From Leucobacter sp. cx-42 (lineage in GTDB: Bacteria > Actinomycetota > Actinomycetes > Actinomycetales > Microbacteriaceae), in the NCBI RefSeq assembly GCF_014529985.1, contig NZ_JACVMU010000006.1:248001-312000 (forward strand): DNA of 64,000 nucleotides, written 5' to 3'. Made by a program: the position numbers and the translations under genes. The notes beneath the pieces are model-generated. The model worked only from the letters and a program-made list of their open reading frames with translations. It searched no databases and was not told where the DNA came from. Positions 53,223 to 61,921 of this stretch are shown here, in pieces (position 1 is the first letter of the stretch; each line of letters begins with the position of its first letter).

Positions 53223-53774
53223 ATGGCGCGACCACGAACATCCTCCACAGACGAGATCATCTCGCGCATCGCGCTTTTCCTTGCCGAACGCGAGTGGCCA
53301 ACCGCGACCTGGAGCCTCGCCGAAATCTCACCGGCCGCAGGCCTGAGTCCGGCCGGACTCATGAAACGTTTTGGCTCACGCGATGGCATCCTTGATGCGC
53401 TCGGCTCCCACTGGCTCGCACACATCCCCGAGCAACCCCGTTCCGGTGCAGACCCGGTGAGCGAGCTTCGCACGTTTCTCCTCGACACATTTGCAGCACC
53501 CACGGCGGTTGCAGCCACAGCGAGCCTCACCGAGCTCCTGCGCGACAGCTCACGTCCGACCGCAGCAGCAACCCTGCGCGAGGGCCAGGCTCGTCAAGCG
53601 CGATATGTGGCCCAGCTGCTCGCACTCGCGGATCCACCACTGCGCATCCCAGCAGCCACGGCGGCCGAGCTATTGCTCGACGCTTGCTCCGGCATACTCC
53701 TCAGAACCGCAAGCGGCGATACAACCTCAGTAGTGCACACCCTCGACACCTGTTTGGAGCTGTTCAGAAAATGA
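53223..53774 (+). CDS. TetR family transcriptional regulator
   Basis: 183 residues from ATG 53223. The helix-turn-helix is WSLAEISPAAGLSPAGLMKRFGSRDGILDAL (about 32-62), replacing the usual 'G.YYHF' by 'GLMKRF'. The remainder is helical. It overlaps the DHFR-like gene by ATGA, so the two form an operon, and the regulator probably represses it in response to a small molecule. Confidence 0.82.
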   Translation: MARPRTSSTDEIISRIALFLAEREWPTATWSLAEISPAAGLSPAGLMKRFGSRDGILDALGSHWLAHIPEQPRSGADPVSELRTFLLDTFAAPTAVAATASLTELLRDSSRPTAAATLREGQARQARYVAQLLALADPPLRIPAATAAELLLDACSGILLRTASGDTTSVVHTLDTCLELFRK

Positions 53775-54337
53775 CAACACGCACCTGGCACGGACGTGCC
53801 TTTCTTGGCATGAGTCTCGACGGATTCATCGCAGGTCCTGACGGCGACCTCTCATTTCTCGAATCCGCCCCTGGCGCAGGTCAACATGTCACCGTCGAGA
53901 GCGCGCACCCCGCATTCACTTGGGAGACATTCTTCCCCACCATCGACACCCTCGTGCTCGGTCGCACCACCTACGAAAAGGTGCTGACGTTCGGCGACTG
54001 GCCATACGCCACATTGCGAGTGTTTGTGCTCAGCACAACGCTCACAACAGCCGACGAACGAGTGACCGTTGTGCGCTCGCTCGCCGAATTGCACCAAGCA
54101 CTCGATGCCGCTGGCGCGCGTGAGGTGTACATCGACGGCGGCCGCACGGTGCAGGCCTGTCTCGCACTCGGGTTGATCGACGAACTCACCGTCTCAATTC
54201 TGCCGATGGTCATCGGCGGCGGATCACGACTCTTTGGCGACGGCGATCAGGCAGAACTCGCGGTCAGGGGCACCCACGTTGCAGCGGATGGCCTCGTGCG
54301 GATCACCTATCGCGTACTGCGCTCCTCGCACGCTTGA
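53771..54337 (+). CDS. Dihydrofolate reductase/RibD C-terminal family protein
   Basis: 188 residues. FLGMSLDGFIAGPDGDLSFL at the N-terminus, TLVLGRTTYEKVLTFGDWPY and VYIDGGRTVQACLALGLIDELTVSILPMVIGGGSRLFG are the conserved blocks of RibD C-terminal/YyaP-YqjY reductases (NADPH-binding GG..v..fl..gLvDEl). Members are often paired with TetR regulators, as here. The physiological substrate is not known. Confidence 0.85.
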   Translation: MTTRTWHGRAFLGMSLDGFIAGPDGDLSFLESAPGAGQHVTVESAHPAFTWETFFPTIDTLVLGRTTYEKVLTFGDWPYATLRVFVLSTTLTTADERVTVVRSLAELHQALDAAGAREVYIDGGRTVQACLALGLIDELTVSILPMVIGGGSRLFGDGDQAELAVRGTHVAADGLVRITYRVLRSSHA

Positions 54338-54429
54338 GCGCTCGGCGGGCACACTCGAGTGCCTGCCGAGCGTTTTCCGCTTTCCGCTTTCCAGATTTTG
54401 CGCGCAACCGGATATGCAATAATCGCCCC

Positions 54430-55089
54430 ATGCAGTCGTTGTCGCGCCTTCCGCACTTGGTGCGCGGATCGAGCGCAGCTGCGATTGCGACGTTTGCGGC
54501 ACTTTTCTCGCATGTGCTCGGTGGCGGCGCGATGCCTGGACCGCTCGGAATTGTAGTCCCGCTGCTGCTCTCACTGATGGTGTCGGTTCTGCTCGCTGGA
54601 CGAAAACTTTCGCTGATACGCCTCTCTGTGTCTGTAGTAACGAGTCAGATACTGTTCCACTCGTTGTTCGTGCTCGGCACGCCAGCTTCCGGGGCAGCTT
54701 CGCAGAGCGAACCTCCCAGCCCTCATCACGCACACGGGATGATGCCGATGCCGATGCCGATGCCGATGCCGATGCTTTCTGAGCACTCAATGACTCAGAT
54801 GCACAGTGGCTTTGAAATGTGGATCGCACACCTTGTCGGTGCGGTTGTGACCATCGCGTTCCTCTATCGAGGCGAGCGAGCCATCCACCATCTGCATCGA
54901 GTCACGGAACAGTTCATTGCTTGGGTGCGGCACCGCTTCACGCCGACCATTCAGGTTCCTGCACTCTGGGCACCGGCCCCTGCACCGGTACAACCGGCCG
55001 AAGCCAAGGGCTGGACGGTGCTGTCCCAGATTCACGCTTCGACGCTGAGCCGTCGTGGTCCGCCGGCTGTGCACCGGATCGCTTCATAG
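54430..55089 (+). CDS. Membrane protein with Met/His-rich loop, copper-cluster associated
   Basis: 219 residues from ATG 54430. There are four hydrophobic segments (about 15-35, 38-57, 62-82 and 137-157). Between the third and fourth lies a loop reading PPSPHHAHGMMPMPMPMPMPM followed by HSMTQMH, an obvious soft-metal (Cu(I)) binding sequence encoded by an ATGCCG hexamer repeat. The gene lies upstream of YcnI and CopC-CopD genes. It is probably part of a copper acquisition or tolerance set. The family is not certain. Confidence 0.65.
   Translation: MQSLSRLPHLVRGSSAAAIATFAALFSHVLGGGAMPGPLGIVVPLLLSLMVSVLLAGRKLSLIRLSVSVVTSQILFHSLFVLGTPASGAASQSEPPSPHHAHGMMPMPMPMPMPMLSEHSMTQMHSGFEMWIAHLVGAVVTIAFLYRGERAIHHLHRVTEQFIAWVRHRFTPTIQVPALWAPAPAPVQPAEAKGWTVLSQIHASTLSRRGPPAVHRIAS
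54742..54774 (+). repeat. ATGCCG hexamer repeat (five units) coding Met-Pro
   Basis: Five perfect ATGCCG units and a final ATG encode the MPMPMPMPMPM stretch in the copper-associated membrane protein. Unit number can change by slippage without loss of frame. Confidence 0.85.
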
Positions 55090-55417
55090 CTCTCTACGAC
55101 AGATTCATCGTTTGCGTGGAGAGTGGCTTACGTCTGCCTGTCGCGAATTGAGAGCTGCGGAGCTGGAGTGTCTGTCGACGCTTCAGCGCGCCAACACAGC
55201 GTCGCAATAGCTTGAGCCTGAGCTTGAGCTTGAGCAGACCATCAGCGATCCGCCCACCCACACATCCTCAGTCATGTGTATGACGCGTGCCAGCCCGCAA
55301 GAGCTGACAACGCCTGTGCAGGCGACCCCATTTCGCTCAGCCGGGTCTCGCACGGCACACACCTTGCTCGGTGCATACGATGCGCCGAAACACACGAAAG
55401 ATATTCGAGAACGCAAA
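55090..55417. other. Intergenic stretch upstream of the YcnI gene
   Basis: No gene is seen. It includes a second short hexamer repeat (four near-identical CTTGAG units, 55211-55234) and presumably the promoter of the YcnI-CopCD operon. No operator that I could name was recognised. Confidence 0.4.
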
Positions 55418-56140
55418 ATGAATCTCACCACATCATCACGACGCCCGTTCATGCTTACTGGTGCAGCTGCACTCGGCGCGATCGCGCTTGCGCTTGGCGG
55501 CGCGACAGCAGCTAGCGCCCACGTCGGCGCCACCACAGACACCAATGAAGCAGGCTCGTACACGGTCGTGTCTGTCAGCGTCCCCCACGGGTGCGACGTC
55601 TCACCTACGACGAAGGTCGCACTCAAAATTCCTGCTGGCATTAACGCAGTGACGCCAACCCGGAACGCTTTCTACACTGTAGAGAAAGTCATGGAGGCGT
55701 TGGATACCCCGCTCACTGACAGCCACGGGAACGAGGTAACCGAACGAGTCGCGGAGGTCGTTTACACTGCGACCACACCGCTACCCGCTGATCAGCGTGA
55801 CGTTTTCGAACTGTCGTTGCAGCTTCCTGAGGACGCAGCCGGTGAAGTCTTGTACTTCCCGACCGTTCAGACCTGTGCAGAAGGAGAATCAGCGTGGGTG
55901 CAGATTCCTGCAGACGGGCAGGATCCGCACGAGCTTGAACTCCCAGCGCCGAGTTTCGAGGTAGTTGCGGCAAGCGCTGACGGCCACAGCGGCCACGCTT
56001 CCGGGTCAGCTGCTGCAGATAACGCCGACGAGGCCGCAAGCGGCAGTCAAACGCCGCTCGTGATCACCTCGCTCATCGTCGGCGCGGCCGGACTCGTCGC
56101 CGGCGTGATCGCCCTCATCCGCGGCCGCAAGCAGGCGTGA
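55418..56140 (+). CDS. YcnI/DUF1775 family copper-binding protein
   Basis: 240 residues from ATG 55418. The signal peptide ends ...TAASA, so the mature protein starts HVGATTD; YcnI proteins use this N-terminal His in a Cu(II) site. The DUF1775 domain follows (VPHGCDVSPTTKVALKIPAGI, LPADQRDVFELSLQLP, then W in AWVQIP). The end has a His/Gly-rich linker (DGHSGHASG), one membrane helix and RGRKQA, so it stays attached to the outer face of the membrane. It overlaps the CopCD gene by GTGA, in line with a joint role in copper handling. Confidence 0.87.
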   Translation: MNLTTSSRRPFMLTGAAALGAIALALGGATAASAHVGATTDTNEAGSYTVVSVSVPHGCDVSPTTKVALKIPAGINAVTPTRNAFYTVEKVMEALDTPLTDSHGNEVTERVAEVVYTATTPLPADQRDVFELSLQLPEDAAGEVLYFPTVQTCAEGESAWVQIPADGQDPHELELPAPSFEVVAASADGHSGHASGSAAADNADEAASGSQTPLVITSLIVGAAGLVAGVIALIRGRKQA

Positions 56141-57885
56141 AATTGACCGTCTCCGGGGAACGATCCGCGCGCAGGCAGTGGGTCAGTATCCTTGCCCTGC
56201 TGGCCACCCTGGTTGGGCTGCAACTCACGTTCGGTGTCGGCAGCTCACCGGCGTTCGCACACGCCGAGCTACTGGAAACCACACCAGAGGACGGCGCAGT
56301 ACTCGACATCGCGCCAGAAGCGGTCGAGTTGCGATTCAACGAGCCAGTTCGGGTCGTTGACGACGCGATGCGATTGTTCCCCGGAGACGGTGCTCCGGCG
56401 ACCCTCACCGCCCGCACCAGCAACACCGCGGTCATCATCAATCTTCCAGATGAGCTGGGCAACGGAGCATATACGCTCGCCTACCGCGTCGTATCTGCCG
56501 ATGGTCACCCCATTGGTGGTGCACTCACCTTCCAAATTGGCGATGGCGATTACGCAACCCCCGTTTCGAGTGTGGCCTCTGCTGATCCTGTCGTTGCTGA
56601 AATGATCGTCTCCGTGTTGACAGTCGCCCAGTACCTCGGGTTGCTCGCCCTCGCAGGGCTTGTGTTCTTCAACCGCTTGGTGATCCGCTCTCCCAACGGT
56701 GCCGAATCGCGTATCCGCAGGTTCAGTCGCATCTCATACGGGACCGCGGTCGTGGCTTCACTGCTACTGATCCCCGTTTCAGGGGCACGAGTGACGGGAA
56801 ATGAATTCATCACGTATCTCCCCGAGACCGGTGAACTTGTTCTCCTCTCCGCGCAGACATGGCTGCCAGGAGTTTCTTGGCAACTCCCCGTCACGGCAGG
56901 CCTAGTGCTCGGATTCGGGCTCGCGGCGTTGATCTCACAGACTCGTGCCAATGCACGCCTGTGGCAGCATTTAGGGGTTCTCTGCACGGTAGGTGCGCTC
57001 GCATCTCCGGTGTTGATCGGACATACGCAAACGGTGCAGCCGACATGGGCGATGCTCCTTGCCGACCTCGGACACCTGATGACTGGCGCATTCTGGGTCG
57101 GCGGCACTATTGGGCTGCTCTGTGTGCTCGCCGCAGCACGCCCAGCATCGTCTCAGGGATTGCCAGGGATCCCATCGAACTCGCTTCTCGAAGTAGTCGC
57201 CAGATTCTCACAGTATGCGCTGATCAGCGTGATCGTGCTCGCGGTCAGCGGCACCGTCATGGCGTTCCTCATCGTAGGTTCTTGGGGCGCACTCTTCGGC
57301 AGCTGGTATGGGTGTCTGCTGCTCATCAAACTCGGCATCGTCGCAGTGGTGGTCGTGCTTGCTGCGTGGAACAGGCTCCGCGTCCTGCCGCGCATCACGA
57401 GCCAGCCAAGCGAACGCCAGCAATGGACCAGCTTGCGTCGCACGCTCACAGGCGAAGCGGTGCTGCTCATTGCAGTCATTGCGGTCACCGGGTTCCTCAC
57501 GAACACCAGCCCGAACTCAGCACCCGAGCGCGAGCAGGGAGGAAGCATCGCGGGATCCGCCGCCAAGGAAGTTCGTCTTGATGCAAGCTCTCAGGGATTG
57601 ACGGTCGACGGTTCTGTCATCCCGGCGGCAGGAGGTGAGAACGCTCTCACGTTCCGACTCGAGTATGATGGCGAGCCCGTCACAAGCGATGAGGTGAGCC
57701 TCGAAGCGCGGTTGCCGGAACAACAGCTCGGACCCTTTAGCGCGAGCCCGCAGTTCAATCCAGAGACCGGCGAATACAAAGCACAACTGATGTTGCCCGT
57801 TTCAGGTACCTGGCAGATCCAGATATCTGCGCGGATCGACGCCTATTCGCAGCCCATCGCGGTGATTCCTGTCACCATCAACTGA
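56137..57885 (+). CDS. CopC-CopD fusion, copper transport protein
   Basis: 582 residues from GTG 56137. A signal peptide is followed by a CopC domain whose mature end is HAELLETTPEDGAVL (N-terminal His copper ligand) and which contains DGHPIGGALTFQIG (second site). Next is a CopD domain with eight or nine helices (about 150-440), including GHLMTGAFWVGGTIGLL. A final extracytoplasmic beta domain (about 475-580, YtkA-like) ends the chain. The protein should move copper over the membrane together with YcnI. A 21-bp hairpin terminator follows. Confidence 0.88.
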   Translation: MKLTVSGERSARRQWVSILALLATLVGLQLTFGVGSSPAFAHAELLETTPEDGAVLDIAPEAVELRFNEPVRVVDDAMRLFPGDGAPATLTARTSNTAVIINLPDELGNGAYTLAYRVVSADGHPIGGALTFQIGDGDYATPVSSVASADPVVAEMIVSVLTVAQYLGLLALAGLVFFNRLVIRSPNGAESRIRRFSRISYGTAVVASLLLIPVSGARVTGNEFITYLPETGELVLLSAQTWLPGVSWQLPVTAGLVLGFGLAALISQTRANARLWQHLGVLCTVGALASPVLIGHTQTVQPTWAMLLADLGHLMTGAFWVGGTIGLLCVLAAARPASSQGLPGIPSNSLLEVVARFSQYALISVIVLAVSGTVMAFLIVGSWGALFGSWYGCLLLIKLGIVAVVVVLAAWNRLRVLPRITSQPSERQQWTSLRRTLTGEAVLLIAVIAVTGFLTNTSPNSAPEREQGGSIAGSAAKEVRLDASSQGLTVDGSVIPAAGGENALTFRLEYDGEPVTSDEVSLEARLPEQQLGPFSASPQFNPETGEYKAQLMLPVSGTWQIQISARIDAYSQPIAVIPVTIN

Positions 57886-57928
57886 TCCGGCCGCGCACTC
57901 TCGATAGCCGTTCCTTGAACTGACCGCG

Positions 57929-57974
57929 CGGTTGAGGGTGGGGATCAATGTAGATTGATCCCCACCCTCAACCG
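57929..57974 (+). terminator. Strong hairpin terminator after CopCD
   Basis: A perfect 21-base stem (57929-57949 with 57954-57974, CGGTTGAGGGTGGGG arm) with a GTAG loop, 44 bases after the stop. Confidence 0.75.
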
Positions 57975-58037
57975 GGATAGGCATCCTTGGTTAATCAGAC
58001 AGCTGATAGCTCGAAGCGCGGCCCCACAAACGACAAA

Positions 58038-58065
58038 GTCCCGGAAACCCTCAGGTTTCCGGGAC
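58038..58065 (-). terminator. Terminator of the second tRNA-Pro
   Basis: GTCCCGGAAACC (58038-58049) pairs with GGTTTCCGGGAC (58054-58065), loop four. On the minus strand it lies just past the tRNA 3' end and is followed by TTTGTCG. Confidence 0.7.
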
Positions 58066-58071
58066 AATCTG

Positions 58072-58145
<74 letters not shown>

Positions 58146-58291
58146 TTGTTATCTGGCTTTCACCAAGCAACCACTCAATAATAGCGAGGAATCTTCGTTT
58201 CGCCGATTCGAGCGCGACTCACACCCATACTCCCGCGTGATTCTGCGGATCTTGTGACCAACGCCAAGAACACAGCCGCGCGTTTCGCGGC

Positions 58292-58729
58292 TCAAAAACC
58301 GGGGTGGACGGCGTCGCGATCTGGCTCTTCGCCGAAGATGAAGTCACGGCCGGTCAGCGACGCGACCGCAATGCGCACGAACTCCATTTTGACGGTGGCC
58401 ACCATGGGCTTCAGCGGCAGTTCCTCGGCACGTTCGATCTCGCTGAGCTTCTGGATGCGGTGTGCGTTGCCGCGGATCACGACGCTCCACCCGTTCTTGT
58501 CGTTGTACTCGTCAACCTCAAACAGCACCTCATGATTCACGACGAGGCTAGAAAGTTTTGTCCCCTCAGCCGTGCGAAACACAATGCTCCGCTCGTCAAC
58601 CACGTAGTTCACGGGAACGATGTCGAGCAAGCCCGCGACGTTTGTAACGATACGACCGACACGCTGCGTTGCGAGTCGTTCCCAGCAAGCGTCTTCGCTC
58701 AGTGCGGTGATGGGGACTTCAGTGTTCAT
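58292..58729 (-). CDS. Pyridoxamine 5'-phosphate oxidase-like flavoprotein
   Basis: 145 residues from ATG 58729 (GGGGA upstream; a start about 20 residues earlier is possible). CWERLATQRVGRIVTNVAGLLDIVPVNYVVDERSIVFRTAEGTKL and VLFEVDEYNDKNGWSVVIRGNAHRI are the split-barrel pattern of small PPOX/FMN-binding proteins of actinobacteria (PF12900 type). Cofactor (FMN, F420 or heme) and substrate are open. It is divergent from the Nudix-NYN gene. Confidence 0.78.
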   Translation of the reverse strand: MNTEVPITALSEDACWERLATQRVGRIVTNVAGLLDIVPVNYVVDERSIVFRTAEGTKLSSLVVNHEVLFEVDEYNDKNGWSVVIRGNAHRIQKLSEIERAEELPLKPMVATVKMEFVRIAVASLTGRDFIFGEEPDRDAVHPGF

Positions 58730-58816
58730 GTCCCCAATCTTGCCGTATCTCGGGTCGAAATTGTGGTAATTCGTAATCTCCATTCGAATGTCAGAGGCCT
58801 CCGATACGCTGGGAAA

Positions 58817-59719
58817 ATGAGCGATACTCGGAACACCGGAGATGTCTGGGTCGAAGCCCCCGACGGGACTCGATACTGGGGCAAATTCGGCGCTGCCGGG
58901 TTGCTTACCTACGACCGCGCCCGTGATGCGGTGCTCATGCAGCACCGCGCAAGCTGGAGCGATCACGGTGGCACCTGGGGAATCCCCGGTGGCGCACTCC
59001 ACGAGGGTGAGTCGGCAATCGCAGGTGCAATCCGTGAATCGCAGGAAGAGGCGGGCATTCCCGACGACTCCGTGCAGCCACGTTACACGCACGTGCTCAA
59101 CCGCGAGGTGTGGTCGTACACCACCGTCATCGCCGAGACAGTGTTTCCTTTCGAGCCGGTCATCACCGACGCTGAAAGCGACGCACTCGAGTGGGTGCAC
59201 GTTGATGAGGTCGATGGACTCGCGCTTCACCCCGGCTTTGCACAGAGCTGGCCACTGCTGCGCACGCTGGTACGCGCGACACCGACCGTCGTTGTCGACG
59301 CAGCAAACGTCATGCTGACCATGTCTGGCACCTGGTGGCGGGACCGCAAAGGCGCGACAGAGCGTCTGCGCGACCGCATTAACGAGGCCGCACCGCGCGG
59401 CATCCGCCCCGGCTTCATCGGGTTGCCGCCGACTGAGGCGCCCGGGCTTGACCTCGTCTTCCCCGAATGGATTTTTGTCACTGAAAGCACCGCTCGTGGT
59501 GTGGCTTCAGTTGATCATGTCACCGCTGTCGACGCCGTCCACTCCGGTGACGACACGATCGTCGACCAGGTGAGGGCTGCAGCGCTCAACGGCAACACCA
59601 TCACGGTCGTCACCAACGACGACGAGCTGCGCGTTCGCTGCTCGGTCTCCGGCGCTGGCAATTTCCGTGGCGGCGCACAGCTGCTATTGCTGCTGCCGGA
59701 AGAACCCGCGGCGGCGTAA
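58817..59719 (+). CDS. Nudix hydrolase fused to an NYN/PIN-like nuclease domain
   Basis: 300 residues from ATG 58817. Residues about 10-145 are Nudix, with the box GALHEGESAIAGAIRESQEEAGI (GX5EX7REUXEEXGU). Residues about 155-295 resemble an NYN (YacP-like, PIN-related) nuclease: VVVDAANVMLTMSGTW with the first Asp, SGDDTIVDQVRAA with the central acidic pair and ITVVTNDDELRVR with the last. The combination suggests removal of a nucleotide cap or modified end together with RNA cleavage, or two linked steps of nucleotide clean-up. Activity is inferred from motifs only. Confidence 0.75.
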   Translation: MSDTRNTGDVWVEAPDGTRYWGKFGAAGLLTYDRARDAVLMQHRASWSDHGGTWGIPGGALHEGESAIAGAIRESQEEAGIPDDSVQPRYTHVLNREVWSYTTVIAETVFPFEPVITDAESDALEWVHVDEVDGLALHPGFAQSWPLLRTLVRATPTVVVDAANVMLTMSGTWWRDRKGATERLRDRINEAAPRGIRPGFIGLPPTEAPGLDLVFPEWIFVTESTARGVASVDHVTAVDAVHSGDDTIVDQVRAAALNGNTITVVTNDDELRVRCSVSGAGNFRGGAQLLLLLPEEPAAA

Positions 59720-59768
59720 CCGCACGGCGCGCACCGTACGCCGTGCGGTCGCTCGTCACCGCACGGCG

Positions 59769-61043
59769 TTAGTCGCGCAGAGCGTCGACTGGTTCGATCC
59801 GCGCTGCTTTGAGCGCAGGGTACGAGCCAGCCGCGAGTCCAACGAGGGCGCCCACGAGCACGCCGAGCGGAGCAGCCCACAGCGCGATGATTGGCGTCCA
59901 CTGCTGAGCAATGCAGACCCCGATGAGGGCAAACAGGCCGACCACAACGCCCATCAGCCCACCAAGCACACCGGTCGTGAGTGACTCAAGCATGAACTGG
60001 GCCGCGATGTCCCGCGTGCGGGCGCCAAGCGCTCTGCGTAGACCGATCTCACCGCGCCGCTCCGCAACCGACAGGAGTGTCACATTGGCGATACCGATGC
60101 CGCCACCAATGAGCGCCACGACGCCAATAGCGAGGAACAGCACGTTCACGTCCGCCTGTACGTCTTCTTGGAGTTCGTTCGAGTTCGACGGCGCTTTCAC
60201 CTTGTAGCCATCTGGCGCATTGGGATTCAGCGCGATGGGAGCCTGATGGGCCACCACTGGCCCTGCACCAATCGCGATGCGGATGTCGAGGTTCTCAGCG
60301 GCCGCAATGTCGAGCTGTGCCCGGGCAGTTTGCAGGGGCACGATGACCGAATCAAGCAACGTCTTTCGGGTACCGACTGAATCAAGAATGCCAATGACCG
60401 TGTATGCACGATCGTCGATGAATACCGCAGGCTGACCAGTCACGCGGTTCACACCCAACTTGGCCGCTGCGTTCTTCCCGAGTACGACAACGCGATCACC
60501 GCGCTCATCGTGACCGCGATCAAAGAACCTGCCGGTGGCGATCTCACCGTTCACGGTTTCGAGGAGCTCAGGCGACGCCGCCACGATGCTCGGTGACGAC
60601 TGCTGTGCTGCCGAAGGGTCTTGCACCCGCACTGCTTCGACGCGCGGAGCCGACTTCGGGCGGGCAATCAGTGAAGCGTGCTCGACGCCAGCGAGATCAC
60701 TCACTCGGTCGACTGCGTCCCACGGAAGGGAAGCTTTCGCTTGTTCTTTCCCCTTCGCGGATTTCACCGTGCCCGGTTCAACTGTCACTCGTGTTGCGGC
60801 GAGCGCATCAAACTGTTGCGCGATCTGGCCTGATGCCGTCTGTGCAAAGCCGATCGTTGCGACGAGCGAGGCGATGCCAAGCACAGTGCCAACCAGGGTA
60901 ATGATGAGGCGCGACGGTCGCGCCCCAACTCCCTCGAAGGTCTCGCGCAGGAGATCTTTCGTTGAGACGCCGGGTGGAAGTGCGGCACGCGACCGTTTGC
61001 CGGATCCGCGCCACTGACGAATGGTGTTCATGAGGCGGCCCAT
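59769..61043 (-). CDS. MacB-type ABC transporter permease
   Basis: 424 residues. One N-terminal helix follows a basic segment, then a large extracytoplasmic MacB-PCD domain (about 75-290) and three C-terminal helices. LRRALGARTRDIAAQFMLES is the FtsX/MacB coupling region. It works with the ATPase encoded just upstream (one-base overlap) and the adaptor at 61918 as a MacAB-like mechanotransmission pump exporting a peptide, drug or envelope component. Confidence 0.87.
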   Translation of the reverse strand: MGRLMNTIRQWRGSGKRSRAALPPGVSTKDLLRETFEGVGARPSRLIITLVGTVLGIASLVATIGFAQTASGQIAQQFDALAATRVTVEPGTVKSAKGKEQAKASLPWDAVDRVSDLAGVEHASLIARPKSAPRVEAVRVQDPSAAQQSSPSIVAASPELLETVNGEIATGRFFDRGHDERGDRVVVLGKNAAAKLGVNRVTGQPAVFIDDRAYTVIGILDSVGTRKTLLDSVIVPLQTARAQLDIAAAENLDIRIAIGAGPVVAHQAPIALNPNAPDGYKVKAPSNSNELQEDVQADVNVLFLAIGVVALIGGGIGIANVTLLSVAERRGEIGLRRALGARTRDIAAQFMLESLTTGVLGGLMGVVVGLFALIGVCIAQQWTPIIALWAAPLGVLVGALVGLAAGSYPALKAARIEPVDALRD

Positions 61044-61921
61044 CAGTCGACCTCCGTGAGTGAGCCATCATGCATACGCACGCGGCGGCGGGCGGCCTGA
61101 GCGACCTCGGCGTCGTGGGTGATCATGATGATCGTGAGACCGTCTTCCCCGAGCTCTTCGAACAGGCGCATAATGCCCTGCGAGTTTTCGCGGTCGAGGT
61201 TACCGGTCGGCTCATCAGCAAGCAGCAGGCGCGGCGAGGTACTGACGGCGCGGGCGATCGCTACTCGCTGTCGTTCACCACCGGAGAGGGTACGTGGGAA
61301 GAAGTCGACTCGGTGCGAGAGTCCGACTCGGTCGAGCGCGGATCGGGCAAGCTCCTCACGTTCCTCGCGCGGAATGCCAGCGTACGTCCCAGCAAGCATC
61401 GTGTTCTCCAGCACTGTCCGCGTAGGCATGAGATGGAACGACTGAAACACGAAGCCGATTGCACTCGCGCGCAACGCAGCGCGAGCATTGTCTTCGAGTT
61501 CTCCCGCATCGATGCCCTCGAACAGGAACGTGCCGGTACTCGGCCGGTCGAGCAGGCCGAGGGTGTTGAGCATCGTTGATTTGCCTGAGCCAGACGGGCC
61601 GATGATCGCGAGATACTCCCCGCGGTCAACCGTGAGGTCAACACCGCGCAGCGCATTCACTGGCGGCGGGCCAGGGAAAAACCTGGTGACATCTGTGAGG
61701 GAGATAAGCGGCCCTGCGTAGTGCGGGTTGCCGACGCCAACGTGAGATTCTCCCAAGGTGTTGAGCGCTGCAGCTCCGTGCAGCTTCGCTCGCCGTTTGG
61801 CTTCGCGTACGGTTTCGCGGTCGCCTTGTCGGTACTCTCGGGCGAGGGCACGCTTCGACAGCGATTTGCGGTTCGCAGCCGCCTCACGCGCTTCCTCGAG
61901 GAGTCCGTCGACCTCGCTCAC
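61043..61921 (-). CDS. MacB/LolD-type ABC transporter ATPase
   Basis: 292 residues. Walker A GPSGSGKST, Q-loop VFQSFHLMP, signature LSGGERQRVAIARA, Walker B LLLADEPTGNLD and switch THD are intact. 'FQSFHLMPTRTVLENTML' is typical of the MacB/LolD group. A charged N-terminal extension of about 70 residues (AREAAANRKSLSKRALAREY and on) precedes the ATPase domain and is not usual for the family; it may be a docking helix. It overlaps the adaptor gene by ATGA. Confidence 0.88.
   Translation of the reverse strand: MSEVDGLLEEAREAAANRKSLSKRALAREYRQGDRETVREAKRRAKLHGAAALNTLGESHVGVGNPHYAGPLISLTDVTRFFPGPPPVNALRGVDLTVDRGEYLAIIGPSGSGKSTMLNTLGLLDRPSTGTFLFEGIDAGELEDNARAALRASAIGFVFQSFHLMPTRTVLENTMLAGTYAGIPREEREELARSALDRVGLSHRVDFFPRTLSGGERQRVAIARAVSTSPRLLLADEPTGNLDRENSQGIMRLFEELGEDGLTIIMITHDAEVAQAARRRVRMHDGSLTEVD

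Noticed and set aside
55211-55234. CTTGAG repeat as a CRISPR-like or operator array
   Set aside because: Four contiguous hexamers without spacers; too short and simple for a CRISPR and not a known operator.
58304-58816. Upstream extension of the Nudix-NYN frame by about 171 codons
   Set aside because: It runs antisense through the PPOX-like gene; ATG 58817 begins the first sequence with Nudix-family character.
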